From: CAZGXI01 sp964529715
GTDB lineage: Bacteria > Chloroflexota > Anaerolineae > Aggregatilineales > Ch27
Reading direction: 5' to 3'
DNA length: 64,000 bases
NCBI GenBank assembly: GCA_964529715.1
Contig: CAZGXI010000011.1
Location: 57,350-121,349 of the forward strand
Positions 33,879 through 42,250 of this stretch are shown in pieces. Within the stretch, counting starts at the first letter, position 1, and every line of letters begins with the position of its first letter. Both the position numbers and the translations under genes were made by a program. The notes below the pieces were generated by a model. It searched no databases, had not been told where the DNA came from, and saw only the letters and a program-made list of their open reading frames with translations.

Positions 33879-34808
33879 TCACCCCGACGGGGTTGGCGCG
33901 ACGGCAGGCTCTCGCCGCCCGACCCACCAGGGCCACAGGTGTACCGCCAGGCCGATCACGAACATCGAGACGCCCACCACCGCCAATGCGGGCGTCTGCG
34001 CATAGATGCCGGTGATGAGCGCCGCCCCCATGTAGATCAGGTGAAACGCCAGCGGCACGGCCAGGACGACTGCCTCCGGCGGGCCGGCGTGTTGCACGCG
34101 CGGGCGCGTCCCGATCACGATTGCTAGTGCGCCGCCTACCACCACCAGCGGCCCACTAAAGCGCGCGTTGAGGGGCACCATCACCGAGCGGAAGATTTCG
34201 TTCGAGAGCAGCAACGTAAACAGCGACAGCCCGAACGCCAGCGGCACATACAGCCACCCGCGCACGGCGTGTTCGCGCCAGGGACGCAGCCAGCGGATGA
34301 ACAGCGAGTAAGACGCGACCACGAAGAACCACGCCCAGAAATTGGCCCAGGGCACGCCGAACCATTCGGCGTTTTGCGTCGTGATCGCGCCCCAATGCCA
34401 CATGCCCTGGCCCGGCGTCACGCCGTCCATCAGGCGGATGGCGATGGCGTCCATCGACAGATCGATGTTAAGTGCCAGCAGCGCGTCGAACAGTGGGCGG
34501 GCCATGTCTGGCATCCGCAGGCGGGCGGTGAACTCCATTGCACTGTAGATGATCACGGCCCAACCCATGCCGATCACCAGCGGCGCATCGTCGATCATGA
34601 TGAGGAACTGGCCGTAGCGATAGGCGGCAAGCTGGCGGATGGTGAGCCATTCCAACAGCACGCCGTAGATCAGGGTGAAGACCAGCTCCAACACCCGGTG
34701 GCGACCATGTTGCCGGGCAGCGTGCCACAGGCAGGCGATAAACAGCCCATAGGTGACGAACTCGAAGACCAGGTAGATGGGGTTAACTTGCGAGATCGGA
34801 TTGATCAT
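33879..34808 (-). CDS. CruF/DUF422-like integral membrane protein, copy 3 of 3
   Basis: 309 residues from the ATG at 34808 (GGAG upstream; the longer ORF start at 34898 is not supported). Same framework: 'VLELVFTLIYGVLLEWLTIR', 'AYRYGQFLIMI', 'GWAVIIYSAMEFTARLRMP', 'LNIDLSMDAIAIRLMDG', 'AEWFGVPWANFWAWFF'. It is probably the first gene of the array. Gaps of 138 and 22 bp separate the three genes. Confidence 0.65.
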   Translation of the reverse strand: MINPISQVNPIYLVFEFVTYGLFIACLWHAARQHGRHRVLELVFTLIYGVLLEWLTIRQLAAYRYGQFLIMIDDAPLVIGMGWAVIIYSAMEFTARLRMPDMARPLFDALLALNIDLSMDAIAIRLMDGVTPGQGMWHWGAITTQNAEWFGVPWANFWAWFFVVASYSLFIRWLRPWREHAVRGWLYVPLAFGLSLFTLLLSNEIFRSVMVPLNARFSGPLVVVGGALAIVIGTRPRVQHAGPPEAVVLAVPLAFHLIYMGAALITGIYAQTPALAVVGVSMFVIGLAVHLWPWWVGRREPAVAPTPSG

Positions 34809-35143
34809 GTGCGACTCCGGGGGAAACAGGCAGGCGACGATGCCGCAGATCATGAAAAAGTTTCCGCCGCCTGTCAAGCAGTTATAACCAAACGCCATAT
34901 GCGGGTTTTGAGCGCCGGGGGTTCAAAACCCCGGCGACCGGGGCAAACACGGTCATTTTTTGAAACTTGTCCACTGCGTATACCCCAACAGATGGCCCCT
35001 AGCAACGAAAGGGGCAAACTGTCGTATCATACGGGTAGAGGCGTGGGCGGCGAACCACTTGCATGGGCAGGTAGCAGTGCGTTAAGATGATCGGCCCGTG
35101 CCTCGTGACCCTGCAATGTACGTAGGATTTGCAACTTACCGCG
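34809..35143. other. 335-bp divergent intergenic region
   Basis: Between the divergent copy 3 and the glycosyltransferase. It holds the palindrome GCCGGGGGTT..AACCCCGGC at 34914-34935 and a CCCCT..AGGGG hairpin near 34996-35016. TATCAT at 35023-35029 may be a -10. No gene. Confidence 0.45.
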
Positions 35144-36628
35144 ATGAAAACGCTCATTTTTATAATGACGGTTGTTTATGTCGGCAGCGCCCTGGCCCTG
35201 GCCCTGTATGCTGCCGGGACGCTGGTTCTGCTGGCGTTGTGGTGGCGTCACCGCCATGACGACTCCTCTGCTCCCCTCCCTGCCGAAGGGGAGTGGCCGA
35301 GCGTGACGGTGCAGTTGCCGGTGTTCAACGAGCGCGAGGTGATCGGGCGGCTGATCGACGCGGTCGCCGCCTTTGATTACCCGCGCGATAAGCTGCGCGT
35401 GCAGGTGCTCGACGACTCGACCGATGATACCTGGCTGGTGGTGGCGCAGCGTGTGGAGCGGCTCAGCCGCGCCGGGCTAGACATCACCCACCTGCGGCGG
35501 ACCGACCGGAAGGGGTACAAAGCGGGCGCGCTGGCGGCGGCGCTGGAACAGACCGATTCGACACTGATCGCCATTTTCGACGCCGACTTTGTGCCGCCGC
35601 CGGACTTTTTGCGCCGGGTGACGCCGCACTTCCTGGCCGATCCGCGCTTGGGGATGGTCCAGACGCGCTGGGGGCATCTGAATGCCGACGAGAATCTGCT
35701 CACGCGCGGACAGGTTCTTAGCCTGGACGGCCATTTTGTCATCGAACAGACGGCGCGTAGCCGGGGCGGATTGCTGCTGAGTTTCAACGGCGCAGGTGGG
35801 GTGTGGCGCACGGCGGCCATCCGCGATGCGGGCGGCTGGTCCGATGCGACGCTGACCGAAGACCTGGACCTGAGCTACCGGGCGCAGCTCAAGGGATGGC
35901 GTTTCTACTATTTGCCGGACGTGGTGGTGCCTGCCGAGGTGCCGCCGCAGATGGCCGCTTACAAGCGTCAGCAGGCGCGCTGGGCCAAAGGCAGCACCCA
36001 GGTGCTGCTACGCCTGCTGTCGGAAGTGTGGCGCTGTTCGCACTTCACCCTGGCGCAGAAATGCATGGGCACGCTGCACCTGTGCCAATATCTGGTCCAT
36101 CCGCTGATGCTGCTGTTGTTGCTGCTGACGTTGCCGATGCTGATCACCAGCGCGATCAAGGGGCTGTCGCTAGCGCCGCTGGGGCTGGCCGGGTTGGGGC
36201 CGCCGCTGCTGTACGTGCTCAGCCAGCGCGTGTTGTATCCTGAGGGCTGGACCTGGGCGCGGCGGATGCTGGCCTTCCCCGCGCTGATGGCGCTAGGGAC
36301 CGGGCTGGCGCTGACGAACACCCTGGCGGTGTTAAGCGCGCTGCTGGGCCAGCCAAACGTCTTTCAGCGCACGCCCAAGTTTCGGGGCCAGGGCTGGCAG
36401 CAGAGCGACTACGCGCTGCGGCTGAGCCGGTCCACGTTCGGGGAGGCAGTGCTGGCGATCTATGCGCTGTGGTGCGGCCTGTTGATGCTGCGCTTTTTGC
36501 CGTCGCTGGCCCCGTTTCTGTTCCTGTACGCCTATGCCTTTGGGACGGTGGCGCTGTGGGGGCTGGCCGAAGGGTTGCAACTGTGGCTGGCCGGGCGGAA
36601 CACGACCCTGCACGGCCATCCGGCGTAA
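35144..36628 (+). CDS. Membrane glycosyltransferase family 2 (cellulose/mannan-synthase-like)
   Basis: 494 residues from the ATG at 35144; a TTG at 35129 is an alternative. After one N-terminal helix comes a GT-A domain: 'VQLPVFNEREVIGRLIDA', 'VLDDSTDD' (about 88), 'IFDADFVPPPDF' (about 145), 'TEDLDLSYRAQLKGW' (about 238), and 'YKRQQARWAKGSTQV' (the QxxRW motif of processive synthases). Several helices follow. Such enzymes polymerise or transfer a sugar from a nucleotide donor while exporting or handing it to lipid. Residues 36-43 (SSAPLPAE) are coded by a CTCCCCT..AGGGGAG repeat lying in frame at 35268-35291. It seems to be a single-gene unit. Confidence 0.88.
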   Translation: MKTLIFIMTVVYVGSALALALYAAGTLVLLALWWRHRHDDSSAPLPAEGEWPSVTVQLPVFNEREVIGRLIDAVAAFDYPRDKLRVQVLDDSTDDTWLVVAQRVERLSRAGLDITHLRRTDRKGYKAGALAAALEQTDSTLIAIFDADFVPPPDFLRRVTPHFLADPRLGMVQTRWGHLNADENLLTRGQVLSLDGHFVIEQTARSRGGLLLSFNGAGGVWRTAAIRDAGGWSDATLTEDLDLSYRAQLKGWRFYYLPDVVVPAEVPPQMAAYKRQQARWAKGSTQVLLRLLSEVWRCSHFTLAQKCMGTLHLCQYLVHPLMLLLLLLTLPMLITSAIKGLSLAPLGLAGLGPPLLYVLSQRVLYPEGWTWARRMLAFPALMALGTGLALTNTLAVLSALLGQPNVFQRTPKFRGQGWQQSDYALRLSRSTFGEAVLAIYALWCGLLMLRFLPSLAPFLFLYAYAFGTVALWGLAEGLQLWLAGRNTTLHGHPA

Positions 36629-36648
36629 TGGCATCTCCGGCGGGGCAG

Positions 36649-36996
36649 CTACTGGATGCGCAGTAAGATGGTGGCCTCGCGCCAGACGCCTTCTAGGTCA
36701 TAATAGGCGCGCAGGTCCTCGGAGAAGATGTGCACCACGACGCCGCTGTAGTCCAGCAGCACCCAGCCGGAGCCGAATTGCCCTTCGCGGTGCAGCGGCA
36801 GGATGCCGTGCGCCTTTTTAATGTCGGTGTCGATATGCTCGGCGATGGCGCGTAGCTGGCGCTCGTTGGTGCCGGTGCAGATGACAAAATAATCGGCGAT
36901 CAGGGTGACGCCGTGCAGGTCCATCAGAACAATATTTTCGCCCTTCAGGTTTTCGATGACGTCGATGATGGCGTGTGCCAGTTCTAGCGGTTCCAG
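36649..36996 (-). CDS. rsfS: Ribosomal silencing factor RsfS, apparently with a CTG start
   Basis: 115 residues if read from CTG at 36996. RsfS binds ribosomal protein uL14 and blocks subunit joining. The body is canonical: 'DLHGVTLIADYFVICTGTNE', 'RQLRAIAEHI', 'GWVLLDYSGVVVHIF'. From the first ATG (36924) the product would be 91 residues and lack the usual N-terminus. The bases before it encode the expected LEPLELAHAIIDVIENLKGE, with GGAAGG 6-9 nt before the CTG and a stop just upstream. No ATG, GTG or TTG lies between, so CTG or a sequencing change is needed. Confidence 0.85.
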   Translation of the reverse strand: MEPLELAHAIIDVIENLKGENIVLMDLHGVTLIADYFVICTGTNERQLRAIAEHIDTDIKKAHGILPLHREGQFGSGWVLLDYSGVVVHIFSEDLRAYYDLEGVWREATILLRIQ

Positions 36997-37186
36997 ATGC
37001 CCCTTCCTTCAACGGGATCAGGTAAATCGGTTGATGTGATTGTAACACAAGACGTGGAGCGGGTATAGGTAGTGGGCGTGGGGCGCATAGGCCTCGCGCA
37101 CGCTTGTGCAATTTATGATACAATGCATAGGCGTAAGGCACGATCAGGGTGGTGTACTTACGCCACCAGAATAAGGAGTTCTTAAC

Positions 37187-37393
37187 GTGAGCGTCGAATT
37201 TTACGATGTCAAGCTGCGGAAGAAGGTTCAGGTCCCGGAGAAGGACGTGGTCAAGACGACCTTCAGCACCAAAGGCGGCCAGGTTCGCTATGGGCTGCGC
37301 GGCAAGACGGCGGATGGCCGCACCCTGACCAAGTTTGTTAGCAAGAGTGATTGGGACAAGATGAACGTCCCGGTCGAGCAGGAAAAGAAGTAG
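37187..37393 (+). CDS. Small basic conserved protein
   Basis: 68 residues with a GTG start and an AAGGAG site 8 nt upstream. Sequence: SVEFYDVKLRKKVQVPEKD ... RYGLRGKTADGRTLTKFVSK. Charged, no Cys or hydrophobic segment. The compact beta-rich pattern with repeated 'VxxT' strands suggests a small single-domain protein. It has its own terminator. A TACAAT -10 lies at 37119-37124. Function unknown. Confidence 0.7.
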   Translation: MSVEFYDVKLRKKVQVPEKDVVKTTFSTKGGQVRYGLRGKTADGRTLTKFVSKSDWDKMNVPVEQEKK

Positions 37394-37415
37394 CACATTG
37401 CGCGCCGCGCGTCAG

Positions 37416-37449
37416 GCCCGCACGGGAATTGCCTGTGCGGGCTTTTGTT
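37416..37449 (+). terminator. Rho-independent terminator
   Basis: Perfect 8-bp stem GCCCGCAC / GTGCGGGC with an 11-nt loop followed by TTTTGTT, 23 bp after the small protein gene. Confidence 0.85.
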
Positions 37450-37475
37450 ATCTACCTTTTGCCAGGAGACTACGG

Positions 37476-38786
37476 ATGAAATCCTCCTCTCGCTACCGCT
37501 GGTTTGTGGTCGGCACGTTCTTCGCGTTCATGCTGCTTCACCAGTCCGATAAGATGTTGATCGGCCCGCTGAACTCGCAGATCATGGAGACGTTTAGCAT
37601 CGACGAAGCGCAGATGGGCGCGGTGGGCACCGGCGCGCTGCTGGTGGCGGCAGTGTTCTACCCGCTGTGGGGCTATCTCTACGACCGCTATGCCCGTGCC
37701 AAACTGCTGGCGCTGGCCTCGGCCATCTGGGGGTCCACCACCTGGCTGAGCGCCCTGGCACCGACCTTCCCGACCTTCATCGTCACGCGCGCCTCGACCG
37801 GCATCGACGACTCCAGCTATCCGGGTCTGTACAGCCTGATCGCGGACTACTTTGGCCCGCGCGTGCGCGGCAAGATTTACGGCTTTTTGCAGCTCACCCA
37901 GCCGCTGGGTTATCTGATGGGCATGGCGCTGGCGCTGGTATTGGGTGGGATGATCGGCTGGCGCGGCGTGTTCTATCTCACCGGGGCGCTGGGGTTGGTG
38001 CTGGCGGTGGTGATCTTCTTCGGCGTGCGCGAAGTGCCGCGCGGCAAAGGCGAGCCGGAACTGGCCGACCTGGCCGAGATCGGAGTCTACCGCTTCAACT
38101 GGAAGATCGCCCTGGGCCTGTTCCGCAAGCGCACGTTGATCCCGCTTTTTATCCAGGGCTTTTTTGGCGTCTTTCCCTGGAACGTGATTTCATTCTGGTT
38201 CTTCCGCTACTTGCAGGTGGATCGCGGTTACACCGACGACGCAATCCTGCCGACGATGGCGGTGGCGGTGCTGGTGTTGGCGGCGGGGTATTTTGTCGGC
38301 GGGGCGCTGGGCGACCGGCTGTTCCGGCGCACGCCGCGCGGACGGCTGATCGTGGCGACGGTGGGCGCGGCGCTGGGGATGGTCTTGCTGGTGCTGACGC
38401 TGGGCGTGCCGCTGGAGAATACCGGGCTGTTTTTGCTGCTGCTGTGCCTGACGGCGATTTTCATTCCTTTCCCCTCGCCGAACGTGATCAGCACGGTCTA
38501 CGATGTGACCGTGCCGGAGGTGCGCAGCACGGCGCTGGCGATCCAGTATTTCATTGAGAACGCGGGTGCGGCGCTGGCCCCGCTGATGGCCGGGGCGGTG
38601 GCGGTGCAGTCGTCGCTGGGGAACGCCATCCTGATCATTTGCACATCCACCTGGGCGGTGTGCTCGGTGTTTCTGGCGGTGGCGGCTTATCTGGCCCCGC
38701 GCGACATCCTGGCGCTGCGGCAGCAGATGCGCGAGCGGGCGGCGGCGGCGCAGGCCGGGCAGCAGCCGGACGCGGCTACTGGTTGA
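37476..38786 (+). CDS. MFS transporter
   Basis: 436 residues from the ATG at 37476 (CCAGGAGAC upstream). Twelve hydrophobic segments. MFS signatures: 'GYLYDRYARAKLLALAS' between helices 2 and 3, and 'GGALGDRLFRRTPRGRLIV' between 8 and 9. 'FENVRSTALAI'-like 'VPEVRSTALAIQYFIENAGA' is seen in the C-half. It resembles organic-anion/glucarate-type carriers, but the substrate cannot be told. Its 3' end overlaps the convergent kinase gene by 11 bp. Confidence 0.85.
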   Translation: MKSSSRYRWFVVGTFFAFMLLHQSDKMLIGPLNSQIMETFSIDEAQMGAVGTGALLVAAVFYPLWGYLYDRYARAKLLALASAIWGSTTWLSALAPTFPTFIVTRASTGIDDSSYPGLYSLIADYFGPRVRGKIYGFLQLTQPLGYLMGMALALVLGGMIGWRGVFYLTGALGLVLAVVIFFGVREVPRGKGEPELADLAEIGVYRFNWKIALGLFRKRTLIPLFIQGFFGVFPWNVISFWFFRYLQVDRGYTDDAILPTMAVAVLVLAAGYFVGGALGDRLFRRTPRGRLIVATVGAALGMVLLVLTLGVPLENTGLFLLLLCLTAIFIPFPSPNVISTVYDVTVPEVRSTALAIQYFIENAGAALAPLMAGAVAVQSSLGNAILIICTSTWAVCSVFLAVAAYLAPRDILALRQQMRERAAAAQAGQQPDAATG

Positions 38787-41700
38787 CCAGCGGCAGCCGG
38801 ACCTCGACGATGAGGCCGCGCTGCGCCGCGTTGGCGGTGGTGATGTCGCCGCCGTGCAGTTCCACGATCTGGCGGGCGATGCTCAGGCTCAGGCCGGTGC
38901 CCTGAGTATCGCCTTCGGTGGCGCGGAAGAACGGCTCAAACATCTGGCGCAGTTGGTCCGGCGGCAGGTGTTCGCTGCCGTCGTAGATGCGCAGCAGGGC
39001 GTGGGTGGCGCGCTCATCCGGCAGTGCGGCCAGTTCGACCTGTCCGCCCGGCGGGGTAGCGCCGATGGCGTTGGCGATCAGCCGCGTGATGGCCCGTCCC
39101 AGCGTCTCGGTGTCTGCAAACACGTACAGCGGGTCGCTGGCTATCGTCTCCACCAGGCGCACGTGCTGCTGTTCGGCCTGGTGGCGAAGCAGGGCGACGC
39201 TTTCGGCGAGGATGGTTTGCAGCGGGACGGTCTGCCGCTTTAGGGCGGCAGGGCTGGCCACCAGGCGGCTCATCTCCAGCAGTTCTTCTACCAGCGCGGT
39301 CATCTGGTCCACGACCGGCTCCATCACCTCCAGGTGGTCGGTCAGCCGGTCGGGCTGGCGGCGCAGCAGGTACAGGCGCGTCTTGAGATTGGCAAGCGGC
39401 GTGCGCAGCTCATGTGCGGCGTGGTTGATGAAGCGGGTCTTTTGCGCCTGCCAGGTCTTCTCCGGCGTGATATCCCGAAAGATGCCCACCTTGCTGATTG
39501 GCCGGTTCTGGGGGTCGGTGAGGGCGGTGAAGGTTGCCTCGAATTGAGCCGTTCTGCCCTCTTTGATCCGGGCGCGGATTTCGCCGTGCCACGAGTCGCC
39601 GCGCCGGATCGTCTCGCTGATCGACCCCGGAAACCGGACGAACTCTGGCGCGAACAGAGTGCTGAGAAAACTCAACGGCTGGGCGATCACCTCCTCGGCG
39701 GTGTAGCCGGTCAAGCGGGTAAAAGCGGGGTTGACGTACATGATCTGGTTGAAGTCGTCGTGCATCACGCCGTCGGCCAGCGCATCCAGGATGGCCTTGA
39801 ACTGGGCGCGTTCGTGCTCCAGTTCGGCGGTGCGCGCCGCGACCAGTTGCTCTAGCTGGGTGGAATACCGCTGCACCATGTCGAACAACTGGGCCTTTTC
39901 CAGGGCAATGGCGGCCTGGTCGGCGAATGCCTGCAACAGCCCGGCGTGTTGTAGGGTGAAGAACCCCGGCGTGTCGCTGACCAGACTCAGGAAGCCGATG
40001 ATCTGTGTGCGCGTCTCAACAGGAGCGCCCAGATAAGATCGAATCCAGTCTGCCTGGGGGATAGGCGTCCAGCGGTCATCGGTTTGGGTGTCGGGGATCA
40101 GGCAGTAGTGACCGGTGTCGATCATCCAGCGCAGCGTCGGTATGTCCAGCGAGAATATGAGGGTGCGGAAAACAGCACTGCTGGCGTCACAGTGACCACG
40201 CCAGCAGACCATGCGGGCGGTCTGGCCCTCGACTAGCAGGATGTCGGCGGCCTGATGGGGCACAACGCGGCCCACGTTTTCCAGGATGCGGTCGAGCACG
40301 GCCTCGACGTCGAGGGTTTCGTTGATCGCGGCGGCGCTGTCGCGCAGGGCCTCGGCCAGGATGCGCTGGTTGTGCTCGGCGGTCTGGGCCTGATGCAGGG
40401 CTTCCTCGATCTGGCGGAGGGCAGTGATGTCGAGGTGAAAGGCCAGGTTCGCCATGCCATCGGGCAGCCGGATTTGCGCCACCTCCACGTGGTAAGCGAA
40501 CACCGAGCCGTCCTTGCGCTGGCCCAGGGCCTCGTAATTGCTCGTCACCGCTTCCCCGCGCTCGCGCGCTTCCAGCCGGGCGACGATCTCGGCGCGGCTT
40601 GCGGGCGCGACGTGGTCCAGCAGGTTAGACCCGGCCAGTTCCTCGGCGCTGTCGTAACCGTACATCCGCGCGTAGGCCGGGTTGACGTACAGCGCCTTGC
40701 CGCCCCGGTTCACCGAAATGCCGATCGGCGCACAGTCCACAAACGTGCGCAGGCGTTCTTCGGCCTCGCGCAGTGTGGCCTCGGCCCGCTTGTGCGGTGT
40801 GATGTCGTGCAGGGCGATCAATTGCCCCAGCAGCCGCCCTGTACGGTTGCGCAGGAAAACCGCCTGCACATCGTAGAAGCTGCCGTCCCGTTCGCATATT
40901 GTCGGGGTAGCCGTGATGCTATGTAGGGTGCGCAGCCAGACATCCCCATCCGCGAGGATTTCCGTCAGCCGTTTACCTATCGCCACCGGCCCGACACCCA
41001 ACATGCGCTGCGCCGCCGGGTTGATGTCGATGATGCAGTCGCGCGCGTCCAGCACCAACACGCCCGTGTCCAGCCGTTCGATCAATAGGCTGCGTGCCAG
41101 CGGCACCAGGCCGAACATCTGAAAGCGCAGCACGCTCAACGTCACGATCACCGCCGCCGCCACGAAGCCAAGTGAGGTGTAATCCATGCCGGGGATCGGC
41201 CCTGCGTTTAGTACATAGGTGGCGCTGGTGACCAGGGGCATCAGCGCGGCCAGCACCAGCAGCCAGGTCTGGCGGCGGTGAAGCTGCGGCAGCCGCAGTG
41301 CCGACCCGACCAGCCACACGTCGGCGGCGATGATCAACAGGTAGACCCAGATGGTTCTGAACCAGTACCAGGGGCCGTGTCTGTAGATCAGGGGTGGTGT
41401 GGCGCTGATGAACGGCACTGTGACCGTCCCCGGCGTGATCTGCGTCCACACGAGTTGGTGATGCTGGGTGGTGAACACCAGGATCAGCGTGACGATGGGT
41501 TCCAGCCACAGCAGGGCCAGCACCCGGCGCCAGGGCCGCCAACGGCTGTTGGTGTAGGACAGCACGAACAGCAGCCATAACGGCGGGATGTTGACGACGC
41601 TGACGTACTGAAGCCTGGCCCAGGCGATTTTGTCTGCCATGTCGGTGGCAGCCAGTTCCAATGCCTGCATCAGCGTCCAGGCGGCGATCATTACCAGCAG

Positions 41701-41820
41701 CAGGCCGTAGAGATTGCCGGTGCGGGGTTCCCAATGCTGCCAGGCCAGCACCGCCAGAAAGACGATCAGCGCAGCAGCGGCGATCAGGATAACGATATAG
41801 GGAGTCAGTTGCCAGCACAC
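38776..41820 (-). CDS. Large multi-PAS/GAF sensor histidine kinase with 7TM input domain
   Basis: 1014 residues from a GTG at 41820 (AAAGGG upstream), since the upstream ORF has no membrane-protein character. Residues 1-225 form a seven-helix region of the histidine-kinase N-terminal 7TM type. Three PAS domains follow, at about 240-355, 370-495 and 690-815 (e.g. 'VDCAPIGISVNRGGKALYV', 'GVMHDDFNQIMYVNPAFTRLTGY'), with a GAF domain between the second and third ('LGAPVETRTQIIGFLSLVS'). The kinase has phospho-His in 'INHAAHELRTPLANLKTR', 'ITRLIANAIGATPPGG' and 'GTGLSLSIARQIVELHGG'. G1 is atypical ('RIYDGSEHLPPDQ' lacks the DxGxG), so catalysis may be altered. Confidence 0.88.
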   Translation of the reverse strand: MCWQLTPYIVILIAAAALIVFLAVLAWQHWEPRTGNLYGLLLVMIAAWTLMQALELAATDMADKIAWARLQYVSVVNIPPLWLLFVLSYTNSRWRPWRRVLALLWLEPIVTLILVFTTQHHQLVWTQITPGTVTVPFISATPPLIYRHGPWYWFRTIWVYLLIIAADVWLVGSALRLPQLHRRQTWLLVLAALMPLVTSATYVLNAGPIPGMDYTSLGFVAAAVIVTLSVLRFQMFGLVPLARSLLIERLDTGVLVLDARDCIIDINPAAQRMLGVGPVAIGKRLTEILADGDVWLRTLHSITATPTICERDGSFYDVQAVFLRNRTGRLLGQLIALHDITPHKRAEATLREAEERLRTFVDCAPIGISVNRGGKALYVNPAYARMYGYDSAEELAGSNLLDHVAPASRAEIVARLEARERGEAVTSNYEALGQRKDGSVFAYHVEVAQIRLPDGMANLAFHLDITALRQIEEALHQAQTAEHNQRILAEALRDSAAAINETLDVEAVLDRILENVGRVVPHQAADILLVEGQTARMVCWRGHCDASSAVFRTLIFSLDIPTLRWMIDTGHYCLIPDTQTDDRWTPIPQADWIRSYLGAPVETRTQIIGFLSLVSDTPGFFTLQHAGLLQAFADQAAIALEKAQLFDMVQRYSTQLEQLVAARTAELEHERAQFKAILDALADGVMHDDFNQIMYVNPAFTRLTGYTAEEVIAQPLSFLSTLFAPEFVRFPGSISETIRRGDSWHGEIRARIKEGRTAQFEATFTALTDPQNRPISKVGIFRDITPEKTWQAQKTRFINHAAHELRTPLANLKTRLYLLRRQPDRLTDHLEVMEPVVDQMTALVEELLEMSRLVASPAALKRQTVPLQTILAESVALLRHQAEQQHVRLVETIASDPLYVFADTETLGRAITRLIANAIGATPPGGQVELAALPDERATHALLRIYDGSEHLPPDQLRQMFEPFFRATEGDTQGTGLSLSIARQIVELHGGDITTANAAQRGLIVEVRLPLVNQ

Positions 41821-42250
41821 GATGGCGCCCTTTTCTACTGTTAAAGAGCGGTCAGCGTGATTTGCGGGGAAGCAAACAGCAGGAAAACGTTTGCTGCTGA
41901 TAAATAATATATCAAAACGGTGTTTTGGGCGAATTAACCTGGTTCCCCGCAAGGCGATTGCCTGGCACGGCTTTGTGCATATCCCTGTTCGGGGCGTCAG
42001 GCGCGTCGATAGCGGTGTGGTGTGTGAGTGGGAGGGTTGTGCGATGGCCGTAGCGCGCGAACAGACCCAGGTCCAGCCGATCACCGAAGCCTACCTGGCC
42101 CTGATCGCTTACCCTGGCCGCTCGTCTGCTGCCGCGCCCACCCATTTCCCCGTTTGCGCAACAGCATGGTATAATGCTGGCGGCTTGAATCTTTCAATGC
42201 ACTACACCCACGTCTCTGTCTGATGGCGGTCTCCGAAGGACACACGGCTG
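41821..42250. other. 430-bp gene-free divergent region
   Basis: Contains the AT-rich tract near 41896-41916 (ATAAATAATATATC), a likely promoter for the minus-strand kinase, and the inverted repeat AGCAAAC..GTTTGCT at 41872-41896. A possible open frame 42043-42223 (MAVAREQTQVQP...) has no family features and I do not call it. Confidence 0.45.
42167..42175 (+). promoter_or_regulatory. Extended -10 promoter for the MurA-like gene
   Basis: TGG-TATAAT, an exact TGn-TATAAT, 75 bp upstream of the ATG at 42251. Confidence 0.55.

Noticed and set aside
41891..42223. 110-residue ORF upstream of the MurA-like gene
   Set aside because: Mixed composition, crosses the promoter region and has no recognisable domain.
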